Positions 38,413-50,800 of a stretch of 64,000 bases of DNA are shown piece after piece; positions within the stretch are counted from its first letter, which is position 1, and every line of letters begins with the position of its first letter. The notes beneath the pieces were generated by a model. It was given only the letters and a program-made list of their open reading frames with translations. It searched no databases and was not told the DNA's origin. This DNA is from Actinernus sp. WN-2022 (Eukaryota > Cnidaria > Anthozoa > Actiniaria > Actinernidae). The stretch is taken from positions 94,469,740-94,533,739 of the forward strand of contig JAOWCC010000577.1 of assembly GCA_030867875.1 (NCBI GenBank), written 5' to 3'. A program made the position numbers and the translations under genes.

Positions 38413-41400
38413 CTGCAAGAAAAAAACATGTTTGCATGAGTGGAAGCCTAGTATGTACATGTACTTGTGGTTGCAATATCGTTTCTGTTTGTTTATACAT
38501 GAACCTTATTCTTATCTCAATCCCACGTGGAAAGAAGTTTGGCAACAATGGAACCAGAGCGAGGCCAGTTGTCCCAAAAATCGCAAAATTGGAGTCGGTC
38601 AGAAATGCCTTAGTTTCTGTCTAACCGCACTGTTGTGTTATTTTGTGTCATTAGGAAATTAGCGTTTAAATATTTTGCGCCATCGATTGTAGACATTTCA
38701 TTTCCTGTCAGAAGCTGGGATAACTGCCCTCGTTTTGATGCCTATATGAGTAAGGTCAGTACACTCTATAAATATGCGAGAGGACTGGTCTGCAAAACAC
38801 CTGCGCATGCGTGAATTTCACGTGGGAAATCACGCTCGCGCGCATCATTTTGGTTGAATTTTCAATCGAAATTTGGACTTCAAAGCATTGTTATAGAAAA
38901 GCACAAGCCTCGATTCTTAAGTCTTTTTTCATGGAGCAGTCCCAAATTTAATTGGCTTGATCTCTCAACTGATGACACTCTTCACTCTTGCGGTTTCCCC
39001 TTAACCCGCGGTCTTTTTTTGCGATTTGTTTGAGTCTTCTTTTTTTAAACAGAAACCATTTAGGAGCATTTAGAGCTGCTCCCGCAATTTCTACTGCTGA
39101 CTGGATAGGACATGCGCAGAATTTTGCAGATCTGTCATGTGAGTGTTCAAGTCTCCATTTTTCACAAGGCTCGGATTTCTTTGTTCTTTTCGGGGGAATA
39201 TATATATCTTTACCCCTCCTGCCCAATTCCTAATGCAGAGGAAATCTTCCAACACATTCCCCTGAACATATTACCATCGACTTATTCCCCTGGCCCTAAA
39301 CATATTCCCCTCACACTTTCCTAGTACTAAGTTCTACTTACTCTTTACGCATGGAAAAGCAAAGGAGAAGATTTCAAAAAGAAAACTCAACCTCTCGTTC
39401 GACTGCTTTCACTCTCTCGTTTTCTAGACCTCTGTCCTATACATTACATACAAGCTACGCCGGTTTGTTGAAAGGACCGAGATATAACGATAAGGAGAAG
39501 TCTTGTGAACATTACTTTTATCCAACAATGTACTACAGGGAGTTTAATAACTTAATTAATACACATACCGTTATAAATTATATTGTCCTTTTTAACAGAG
39601 AAGCTTTGAATTCAGAAACCCGCATCTCCCGAGCGAATCTTTGAACACTGTGTAACCACCCCTAATCTCGGACTCAGACCTTGCACGATAACTACTTATA
39701 TCAGAACTACAATGTACATGTAGCTAAGCCCGTGAGGGATCTGAGTCACAATATTTGGAACCCCAGATAAAAGACTCTGATTTGTGTTTGAAATAGTTCA
39801 TGAAAACATGATTGCTTCAATCACATCCATTCATGGCTAGGTGCAGACGGTAATTAGCGAAATTTCCCAACAAAATAGAGCATGCGTGTGACCTTCAGAC
39901 ATCATCTGTACTTTAACAGATCATGGCTATCTATCAATCAGAGCGGCATTTCACCCTGTTTAATGTATAAAGGTCTACAATGCATGTAGGTATGAGTAGA
40001 TTGACTTACCTCTGGGAGTGAAAAGGCAACTGCTATTGCAGCGACAACATAGAGATGATCTCTAAACCAACCCAGAACTGCATCAAGGCACCCAACGATG
40101 TACACTTTCTTTTCATTAGCAAGTTGTAGGCGCTGAGAATGTACCAAGCAGTTAGTTTAGTACTTTGCAATCAATTTATAAATATCAAAACTATATATCA
40201 TTTCTCTAGCTCAGTTTTTCTAGATGTGTTTTCTTCATTTATCCAGTGTTGTATCCGTTAGTAGTAACTTTTGTATACAATGAATGCACATAGTTTCCCA
40301 GTACCCAAGCCTTGGAGAAGAGCTACATTTTTTATAAGGCTCAATGAGCATTTTGAGAAGGCTGAGAGGTGACTAATATGCACTTAATTAATGACCGGCC
40401 CCAAGGGAAAAGGTTTTGTTTCCTCAATACTCTCAATGTTCCCCAAGGCGGAGCAAACAGAAACATTGAGGGTCGAGGGGAAACAAAACTCAGTTTCCCA
40501 AGGGTGACAGGCATTACCGGTAAGTGTTTTGTTCTACCTCCCAAGTAATAGAAAAAACTACCAGTACATATGTAGTTTCCAAATTTCATTCAACGTTAGG
40601 GACCCGGGTTGTCCCAGGTCAAAGGGTTGAAAATTATTGGCAAAATTCACTCCTACAGTGTACCTGTAAACATGAGTAGATAATCTGTCCCATCCTTAAG
40701 TAATGTAAGGAGAGGACCAGAACTAACATGGAAGAGCGGGTGAGTAATTATTCTTGCTATCCGATTTTAGAGTTTTTGTGACTTATCAGTGAGGTCAAAT
40801 GCCTACAGCAAGTCCTTCCCAGACAACGGTGCAATATTAATCAAAATTTGGCTGGATCAGTGAACTATATACAAGTATGTAACGGTTACAATAAATACAT
40901 GTAACATAATGTCTGTACAAATAAATGTATAACTCACATGCTTTTTTCTCACTTGCCATCCACACTGAATATTGATGCTCTAAACAGAAAAGAATTTCAA
41001 GAAATGAATGTTAGTTCACATAAATTTTGGGTCACAAGCAAAAACACAGGCAAGCAAATGCAACATACATGTGTAGTGTGAACCCAATCGGCAGTGTTCT
41101 CCCGGGGGGTGGGAGTGTGGCACCCGGGTCTCAAAACACTGACTCTATTTCAGTCACCAAAATATAAGATATTCAATACCCTTTTTCAGACCTGTAGTCT
41201 ATTTCATAACAAGAGAAATATATGAAAATGTGCGTTCTCATACTTCCCTGTCAAGATCATACCCTATTCCAAGGCACAATTTGTTACCCTATTTCAGACT
41301 AAAACAGCTTGAAAAGCATACCCTTTGAGGCGGTACATACCCGTATAACCCCCCCAACTCTGGAGTGTCCTTCCCAGATCACGGTTCTGTGGTGTTCCAG

Positions 41401-44400
41401 TATGCTACGATTTCTCAGCATTGCTCTGCCTAATCTTTGATTGTTTTTAATGCTTTTAAAATAAAGGAACAAAAGCTATTTCAAAGCCTAGTACAATGTT
41501 AAGTGTTGGTGTATTCAGAGTATAGAATATGAGGATGCAGGCACAGTGGTAAAACACTTGCTCCCTCACCACTGCAGTCCTGGGTTCAATTCCCAGCTCA
41601 GGTACATGTACCATGTGTGAGTTGGGTTTTTTGTTGATTCTTTATATCCAATCAAGGGTTCTCAGATTTTCCTCCACCCATAAAAATCAATATGCGAGTC
41701 GAGTGTTGTATGTCCAAAACAGTTACTGTAACGAGTCCAAGTGTTAGGCCCAAATAATCAGCCTGCTACAATGTATAACAAATGAGATTTTTTATTTTAT
41801 TTTATTTCAAAGTATACACATACATGTATGTTATTGCATCTTGGTAGGAAATATTTTCATTTTGGACACACGATTCCAGCAAACTCCAATAAAATTATAT
41901 CTGATCGTGGCTAGTGATTGTTTTAAATTATTATTATCAAAACGATAACTTAGCAAGAGAGAAATACCAGAATGAGGAAAGAAGAGCTACATGAAAAGAT
42001 ATCTGGGGCTCGAACCCACGACCTTGCAAACTAGAAAAAGCTCTATTATTACCAATGATATTCGTTGAAGTGCGACCCTGGAAGCTTGAAGTCTTGTCTG
42101 TGACATTCAATTCAGCCAGCCATCAATCAAATGCAAAGCTTTCAACCGCAGCCACCTAGAGTTAATTAATAGTCCAGTTTCGTATTCGAAAATCACCGCT
42201 GAATGCAATGACAACAGACCCATGTATGCAGGGTAAGCCTCATTCTGAAGTTAAATATTCTTAAATACCAACGAGAAGGTGAAAAACGTCAAACTATACT
42301 GGACAGTATGCGTTTGATTGACAAGTGGCTAAATTGAATTTTACAGACAAGACTTGCAACTTCCAGGGTTGCACTTCAATGAAAATGGTAATAATTTGAG
42401 TGTGCTCTGCCTGATGAGCTATCATGAGATAATCAATATTGTTTGCTTTCGATTTTGTTAACTTAGATAGCAGACAGTTGGATGAACGTAAGTGGTAGCA
42501 ATGCTTTCAATTGCTCGCTCATACTTAACAACTGTCCCACATTGTCATTTGTACCCCGTCCCACATGGCCGTCCAATGTCCCACATTTTCATTTCCATGT
42601 ATTTTCCTTGTTACAACATTTCGTTTTGGTGTCATGTCCTGCATTGAAATTCTGCAATGTTGGCAAGTATGCATGTTTGTTGCTCCTCTTGCACAGGAGC
42701 CCAGCTATGGATATTAATGACAACACAACTCTGGACTGGGGAGAACACTGATGTGCATTCAGTTTTAAAGTTCTAATGAAACCATAATAATAATAATACT
42801 TCAATTGAGTATGAAATGTATGTAACATGGACACTGCCAGAGATTTGTTCACATTCTCAGTGGGGCCTACAATTTGATGTCCTTATCTGAGATGATGAGA
42901 AGATCTAACCATTTGCAGATGTCAGTGCTACTACGATCAAATTTTGATATTTTTGCGTATTCCTAAAGAATGTTGCTACATGTATATTTTCTCCTGCCCA
43001 AACCGTTTTTTTTTTTATATCATGAAGGGAAGTCTTATTTATCGGTATCCGAATCTTGAGATTTCATGTACAATGTACGCCATTACCCAAATCCATTCCT
43101 CGGATGCTTCTTGGTGTAGCAGATTCATTGTTTGATTCATTGTTTCTGAGGTTAATAGGGACGTTCTTTGTATTTCAGGGTATTGTTTTGCTTTAGTAGA
43201 CAATAGTTTTCTTTGTTTTACGTCATGTGGTGGTCTGTAACACCAAGAAACCCCCTGTTCCTGTGACAATTAAGAGCTAATTTCCAGCGGACATGACATA
43301 ATTTTCTCAACACAACAACTGTGGGGCTACGTTTCACACAAACTTTCGCACAAACTTATAAGTGAAGTACATGTACATGTACATGTTTATACATTTTTCT
43401 CCAAAATGGAAAGGAAAGAATGAAGTTTTAAATGGAAATAGATATTTACAGTATACAAGAGTGACGTGTTGAGAAAATTATGTCACGACAGCAAACTGCT
43501 GGATGAAAATCACGAAGTGTTTGGAACACACTTCAGTAATGGAGGACGTGATTTCGACGGTAAGCTCTCTGCAAAATTCAAAGTTTAATTGCCCTATATC
43601 ATTATGACGTCAAATCAAAACAATCTATTGTTTAAACGCTAAGGATCACAGTCGTGGGAGGGGGGCAAAACAGCAACAACACAAAGGAAATCGCTATCAA
43701 ATGCATTTTGCAGAACATCGAATAGCAGTAGCAGCCACCAAATACGGTAAATATTGTGGGATAAACATTGATACAGCTGATATCTGGAAACCAGACAATT
43801 CGAAGTTAACTTTTCCTCAGCATAGCAGATTTAGTTCAAAATTCTATTGTTCATGTCGATTCTGTCCCCCTCATAAACAAGCCGTGACGCCATAATGATA
43901 TAGAGCAATAATTTGGTCCTTTGGTAATATTTTTCACTGATTTGGATATTTTCGACACTGTGTGGCATTTTGAATTTCGTCGTAATAGCACGTGGTGGTA
44001 GTGGCTGGGGATTGAACCACCGACCTCCCCCACAATAAACCGGTGCTTAACTACTGAGCTAACCGGGAGCATACCTGGCCTTCTTTCATAACACAGCATG
44101 TGTGAGGTACTCCACACTCCTCAGCTGAGGGACCACCACACTTGAAGTACCGATTGATATCCCAGTCATTGATACTAGTGCTGCCGCAACACTTGAACTA
44201 TAACGAACAAATCAAAACATATTGATCATTACACAGGGTTTAAACATGAAGTTCTGGTTTTAAAGCTGCAGGTGTAAAGTACAGGTCAGGTTACAGGTCA
44301 GGTCACAGGTTAGGCTACTTCTTGTTTATCTGTGAACCCTAGCTCTAGGTGAGTGAGAACCCGTCGTTTACCTGTGAACTCGTCCGATGGTTAGGGTTAG

Positions 44401-44842
44401 GTTTGTCGTTAGGGTTAGGATTTGTCTTAGAATTAACCTGTGACCTGTACTTTACACCCACCGGTTTTAAAGGGTTAGCACCTCCTCGTTTCACACCTTT
44501 GAAATTCAAATTGCAGATCAGCGAAAAAAGCAAGTGAGCATATCAGTCATCTCATTTAAAATGCTAGATCTTTAAGGATTAAAATTAAACAAGCTATAAA
44601 AAATGACCAGACGGAAGATAGTTGTTCATTCATGACTGATAATGGTATGACCGAAACAAATAACGTTTTACACTCTTGACTGAAATACTTACATTTGTCT
44701 GCACACCATCAATGATATTTTGGAGATCAAGGTTATCTCTGTAGTCTGTAATCCCTTTCTTTATTTGGTTTTCCACAGATTGGCGCACCTGAAGGAGGAG
44801 ATTTGTGTATGGTATCAGACAATGAGTAAACAGTACGTATCA

Positions 44843-44874
<32 letters not shown>

Positions 44875-47800
44875 GGGGGAGTTCTGCACTCCCAGAAATT
44901 GGGGGAAGTGGGGGGTGTCCAACCTGCATGGGTCTCAAAACCCTGGCACTATTTCAGACCAAAATATCAGATTTTTCATAACCATTTTCAGACCTGTACT
45001 CTATTTCATAACAAGAGAATATAAGATGTGTAGTCTCATATACATGTACTTCCCTTCCATAATAAACCTATTCCATAAATCTATTTCAGACTAAAACAGC
45101 TCAAAAACTATATACCCCTTGGGGAAGCACATATATCTGTATGTACATGTAGCTTATTTTATGGGAGTACCCCCACCTCAGGTACCGGTACATACTCAGG
45201 CCATATATTACAACGTTCCAACAAGAAATGTAGAGGCTGGATGCTTAATTATGTACATGTAGCATGTACCAGAAGTTGAAATTTGAATGGCATATAAATA
45301 TCCTCAAGGAGAAATCTTAAGCTGGCATTGAAGTCAATTATTAACTGTTGCAATGTGTGTGCAGGATGGGAATGAAGTTGATTTTGTTGTTTTGTCCAGT
45401 GTCCTTAGTTTAACCCTTTGAGCCCCATGGGCTTTTAACTGATTTTTGGCTCATTCTAGACTGCAACAAACCCTCCCCCCCTAAGAAAGCTGTAGTCACT
45501 GTTACCATGGAATTTTGATCTGACCAACAATACTGGGGGCTCAAAGTTTTTTGTCGGCCATTTTGGATACGTTGACGTCGCATTGCTATGGAGCTGGAGG
45601 GAAGTTTGTTTGGGGGAAAACAGAATTTCAGGCTTTTTAAAGCCTTTTTCACCATTTATAGAGTGCTGGAGGACATCATTAAGTCTGATGAGAGCTTCAA
45701 TCAGCACTTTCTCAAAGAACCGAGTTTGTGCCAGTTTATTGTGACAGAGAAAGAGCCTTATTTCCCACTCGTGAATGGGCCAGGACGTCTTCCGTCACTT
45801 TAGCGTGGGCTTTATAAATGGGAGTCTGGAGTCACCTATCATAGCTTTTTTGGAATATTGGACAATATTTACTTGCCATTGATTCCAATATGAAGGTATT
45901 AGGTCGAAATGGCTTTAGACTTAGTATATATTTTGAAGAATGAAGATGGGGGAAGGGCCATGCCGCTGTTTGGTAGGATTTCCCGGCATGCTTTGCGGTC
46001 ATTATGGATGGATTTAGCTTGTTGTGAAGTGCTTGTGGACAGAATGGCTTGGTGCTGGGCAAGTTTAGGTGTTGGGAGACAGAAAGTGAGGTTAGTGCAA
46101 ACATGAAACTCTAAATTTTATGTAAAATATGTATTTTTGTGAGAAAATTTAGAATCTGAGGAGAAATATTTTTTTCTGTAACTGTCATTTTAGTCCCTTT
46201 TTCTGAAGTGAAATAATGTCAACTATAGTTAACTTATGCAAAGAAAGGGGGATTTAGATGAAATTATTCATTTTTAATATGCCTAATGCAGTTCAATAGG
46301 ATCATTGGTCTATACATTAAGGTGTGTGGGAATCTCAGGGCATTGCTCTTTGAACTTAGTCAGATTTATACCCTCAAAGCAAGTAACCAGTAATAGTGCC
46401 ATATGGCACTCTTGGGGCTTAAAGGGTTAATACATGTTATCATAAAAATCGAAATCTTGGTTATTTTCATTTAAAATCACTACATTGAATCCACACATGG
46501 AGATCATTTTATGCAGCAAGTTTCAATGTGTAACTATTTTCCAGACAGGAGCTAGGAGCAGAAATCAAATGCACTTCTGTCTCAGTTGGTTGTCTATTTT
46601 TAAGAACCAAGGCCTAATGTATGGGGGGTGGTCAAATACTAAACTTTATCAAAATGATTTGCGATAACCACTAGATATGTATATTTCTGTTGTGGTGATC
46701 TTATTTTAATGGACATATTGGTATACATTCCACCATGTGCCTTACCACGCCTATTTCTATGCCACACTTGCAGGATTGCATTTAATTCATAAATAAATAG
46801 TAAAAAATATTCTCCTTTCCTACCACGCCTATTTCTATGCCACACTTGCAGGATTGCATTTAATTCATAAATAAATAGTAAAAAATATTCTCCTTTCCAG
46901 AATATAGTGTTAACCACCATCAAATTGGCATTATTTGACAACAGTCCATGCAAACATTCAGTAAAAAAAAATGTAGCGCAAACGGAAAAGGCCACATGAC
47001 ATGCCTGGTGTTTTGTTTAAGGTATTAGAATATTTTTATTCACTAAAACTAGACTAAGAAGACAGGGATCAATCACGGTTTCTGGGAAACCCCCACCCCT
47101 CCCCCCACACTTCACCCTAACCTTTGATGGTTAATCATTAGTAGAACGATACATATACAAGGGAGGGGTGGGTGGGATTGAGTCACAGCAAGGATATAGG
47201 AGATGGTAGTGCAGATATTAAAGGTGGGAGGAAAAATTTGTACACAAAATCGTTGATTTTTTTTTCTGAAATGAAACTTTACCTGCCACATACATGTAAT
47301 ATAACACAATGTACATTTTACATAAATGTACATGTATGTTTCATAAGCTTACCTCAGGCCAAAATGCAAATGCTAGGAGACCACCAAGAACTTCTAGAAT
47401 GACAATAATGATCATCACCCATTTGTACTATAAATGAAACAGTGACAAAACTTAGCAAATGGCTACATACTCAGTGATAGTAAGTAATAGTCATTATCTG
47501 TCACTGGTAAAGTATGCATCATGTGTTAGAATTGGTAAAAGTAATGTTGAAAAAATACAATTATTGACTAATTTAATAAGAAATAAGAAAAACATACATG
47601 TACAATGTCCATGTAGTAGAAATGTACAACTGAATTATCCAGAAAAATATAATAGGGGGTTATTTCTCTAAGACAAAGGGAGGGGGTCCATTTCTCTTTG
47701 TTCGAAAAAATAATAATTCCAAGAGGGATCAACACCTCCGTTTCTATAGAGCCAGCCAACGGCAAAGCCTGCTTGGCGGCCCCCTTTGCTCTAAATTGTT

Positions 47801-50800
47801 TTTTGTTGATTTATGTCGGCAAAAGTCCTTTGCTCTAAATCGCTCTAAATTGGTTGCACTTTGATCTAAATTGTCTAAATTGGATAACAAGGTTACAAAT
47901 GTCAAACATACATTGAGCAGAAACATCACCGGATCGCGTTAATGTCACGTTCCGATTGTCACTTATGCTTTCCACTTCGTTTACCATGCGTTCGGGTCCG
48001 TTCCATAATTATATAGCGGCCTGAGAACATCGAAAACTCATACAATGCACGCGGGCACAAGAGAGATTTCTAGCTCAAATGCATCTTTAATAACCAAACT
48101 TTGAGTTTAAAACTGTGTACGGGTCCGTTCCATAAAAAGCACGCGGCCACAAGAGATATTTCTAGTAGAAATGCATCTTTAATAACCAAACTTTGATTTT
48201 AAAACTTATATATATGCATTTGTGCCATCGTGCTAACAGGCAAATTTTATCATCGCTATTCGGCCTTACTAAAACTGCTAACACAATTCACTAGACTCCA
48301 ACTTAGTCGAATGAATTGGATGACATACATGTATGTAGATGTGAGATTGAGAATCAACCCAGTCTTTTCTTATGCAGTCATGGGTCAGCAAAGGTCAAAT
48401 TTTCACCATTTCAAACAAGCATTTAAGAGTAGCCATTTAATTATTCGCAGAAATACTCAAAACCTTTCAAAGATTCATAATCCATACATGTATAAAATTG
48501 CAAAAGGGGTTATTTGCACTTTAACCAGTAGCAGCTGCCATTTCATTATTCAAGTGTTAATTACAGTGTAGCCCTTTGTCAGAGCAATTAAGGAGGCCAA
48601 CATTGTACTTGTCTAACAGGATGATCGACTTACAGTTTCTAGAAAGCAGATATTTTCTCTCAGTGCACCAACGGTTCCAAAGAATGAGATGATAATAATC
48701 AATAATCCAACAGCAATTAGGACAGCAGCAGGATCAGTAGCAAGACTGGAGAGTTTACTGTACTCTGACTTTTGAGTGATAGACCAAAAACCAACCCCAA
48801 GCATCACACCCCCAACTGCCTGTTGAAATTAAAAATACATAGACATACAGCATAAGGTATTTATTGACTGAGTGGGAGGGTTGTACTGGAAAATACAAAT
48901 TATGTAGTTGGCTCAACATTATGAAGTATGGCCCGATCAGCACGTACAAAATGACCGAGATCCAAATATTTTCTGATTTGGCCCAGCCTAACTCAGTCAG
49001 AATTTTTTTATCATACAACCACTTGTTTGTTTTAAAAATAAGTTGCTCTCCAGGCATCAGTGCTGATGAAGAATGTACATGTATCTATAGAAACAACTAC
49101 ATGTACCAAAAAATCAAGCAGGGGCTTTAATCCTGCCCACTCAGATCAACATGTACAATGTACTGCATCTGTCACATTTGTATTGCAAATGGTTCTGCAA
49201 GGAAAGCAAATGTGGGGCCATACAGGTCATATGATAAATGATTTTTTTATGTATAAATACAGAGATTGAGTCAGAAATTTGGCAATTTTGCCCTTTTGCC
49301 ATTTAATTTCCTTTGGAACAATTAATTTGACCCGTATCTTATTTTTTTCAAGGGACAAATGTGTTTTTAAAGTGGGAATGGTGCAGCCTGGCTTGTTCCC
49401 TGATAAATGTACATGTACATGTTTGTGCAGGTTACAGAAATTTGTGAAACATCATAAATGATTACATAAAATGATAAATTAGGATTAAGCCACAGTGTTA
49501 TGACAGATGATAAATTATGTGCCTTGAAACACTGTCATACGTACATCACACGTACACAGAGTTGCATGGAGATACAAAACAGACATGTGTTACAACATCC
49601 AAGCAACAGGAATTTCCCTGGCTATTTTAATTCAGGGATATGCAGTACTATAATTATAAATATTGGAGATAAGATCTGTAACGATTGCTCATATAGACTC
49701 CAGGCTTTGTTTGTGTGGCTGCATATTATGACATCACTGCTTCAGTTTAGCCCCATGGCAAGTCAAGCCTGGCCAAAAATTATTGAAAGTGAAATTTCAG
49801 AGAAGTCTACATGTATATGGACCATTCCACAGTATTTGGGACATACTTTTTGTAGAACTCTGAATTCTTAATTACTGAAAACTTACAAGACCATTGCATT
49901 CTTCCATTATTTAATAACTAAAGTATAAAAAAAATATGATTTTGAAATGTCGGCACACTCTTATCTTGTCATAAATTATCATTAATTAGCTGAAATACAA
50001 AATTGCCTGTCACGGAGGGGAAAACCACAAAAAACCTATGAGCTACTTGCTTTATGTCAAAAACAAATAAAAAATATCAGGATACACAGTTCTTCACACG
50101 CACTAATAGAGAAACAAAAAAAATTCAGTTGATATATAATATATAATATAATATATAATGTTGCTATAGCTCGTCCAAGAGGGAACTTTCATGGGGAGCT
50201 CGGGTGGCGCAGTGGTTAAGCGCTTCGCCTCTCACCTCTGTGGCCCAGGTTCGAATCCGGGACGTGGCGCCATATGTGAGTTGAGTTTGTTGGTATCTCA
50301 CCCTTGCTCCGAGGGTTTTTGTCCGGGTTCTCCGGTTTTCCTCCCTCCGCAAAAACCAACACGCTAAATTCCAATTCGATCTGTGGATTAGCCGGGACCT
50401 GGCTTTGATCAGCCCCCATGGTTGTTTCAGGTCTCGTTAGAAATTCAGAGTTTTTTTTTTTCCTCCGTGACAAAATTAGGTATAAAAGTTTCGATATTTC
50501 CAAAACAGTTGAAACAAAATTCACAATATTTTATAAACTTCTCAGTTCAAGTTCAATACAACTATATAAATGAAAAAAAATTCTGAACTGCAAGTTTTCT
50601 TTGTTCTATTTCAATAATAACAAGTGTCACAGGGGAAATTATGTCACGGAGGGGAATTAAAACTTAAAAAGCTGTTTAAATTACTTAATAGAAATTGCAT
50701 AAAATGTATCATTTCCATACATTCAACACTATATATGTTGTTTGTACCTAAATAAGATAATTGTAACCTCTTGAGCATGCTCAATAGCAGCAATACATTG

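Noticed and set aside
43993..44070. A tRNA gene on the minus strand
   Set aside because: Box A and box B are present, but the acceptor stem does not pair; it is a tRNA-derived SINE head.
44395..44432. TTAGGG-like runs (GGTTAGGGTTAGG) suggesting an interstitial telomere
   Set aside because: Only a few imperfect units, inside a MITE with clear inverted ends at 44268 and 44462.
48230..48571. A 113-codon plus-strand frame in a tetraspanin intron
   Set aside because: No family resemblance, poor composition, and a position between confirmed exons 2 and 3 on the other strand.
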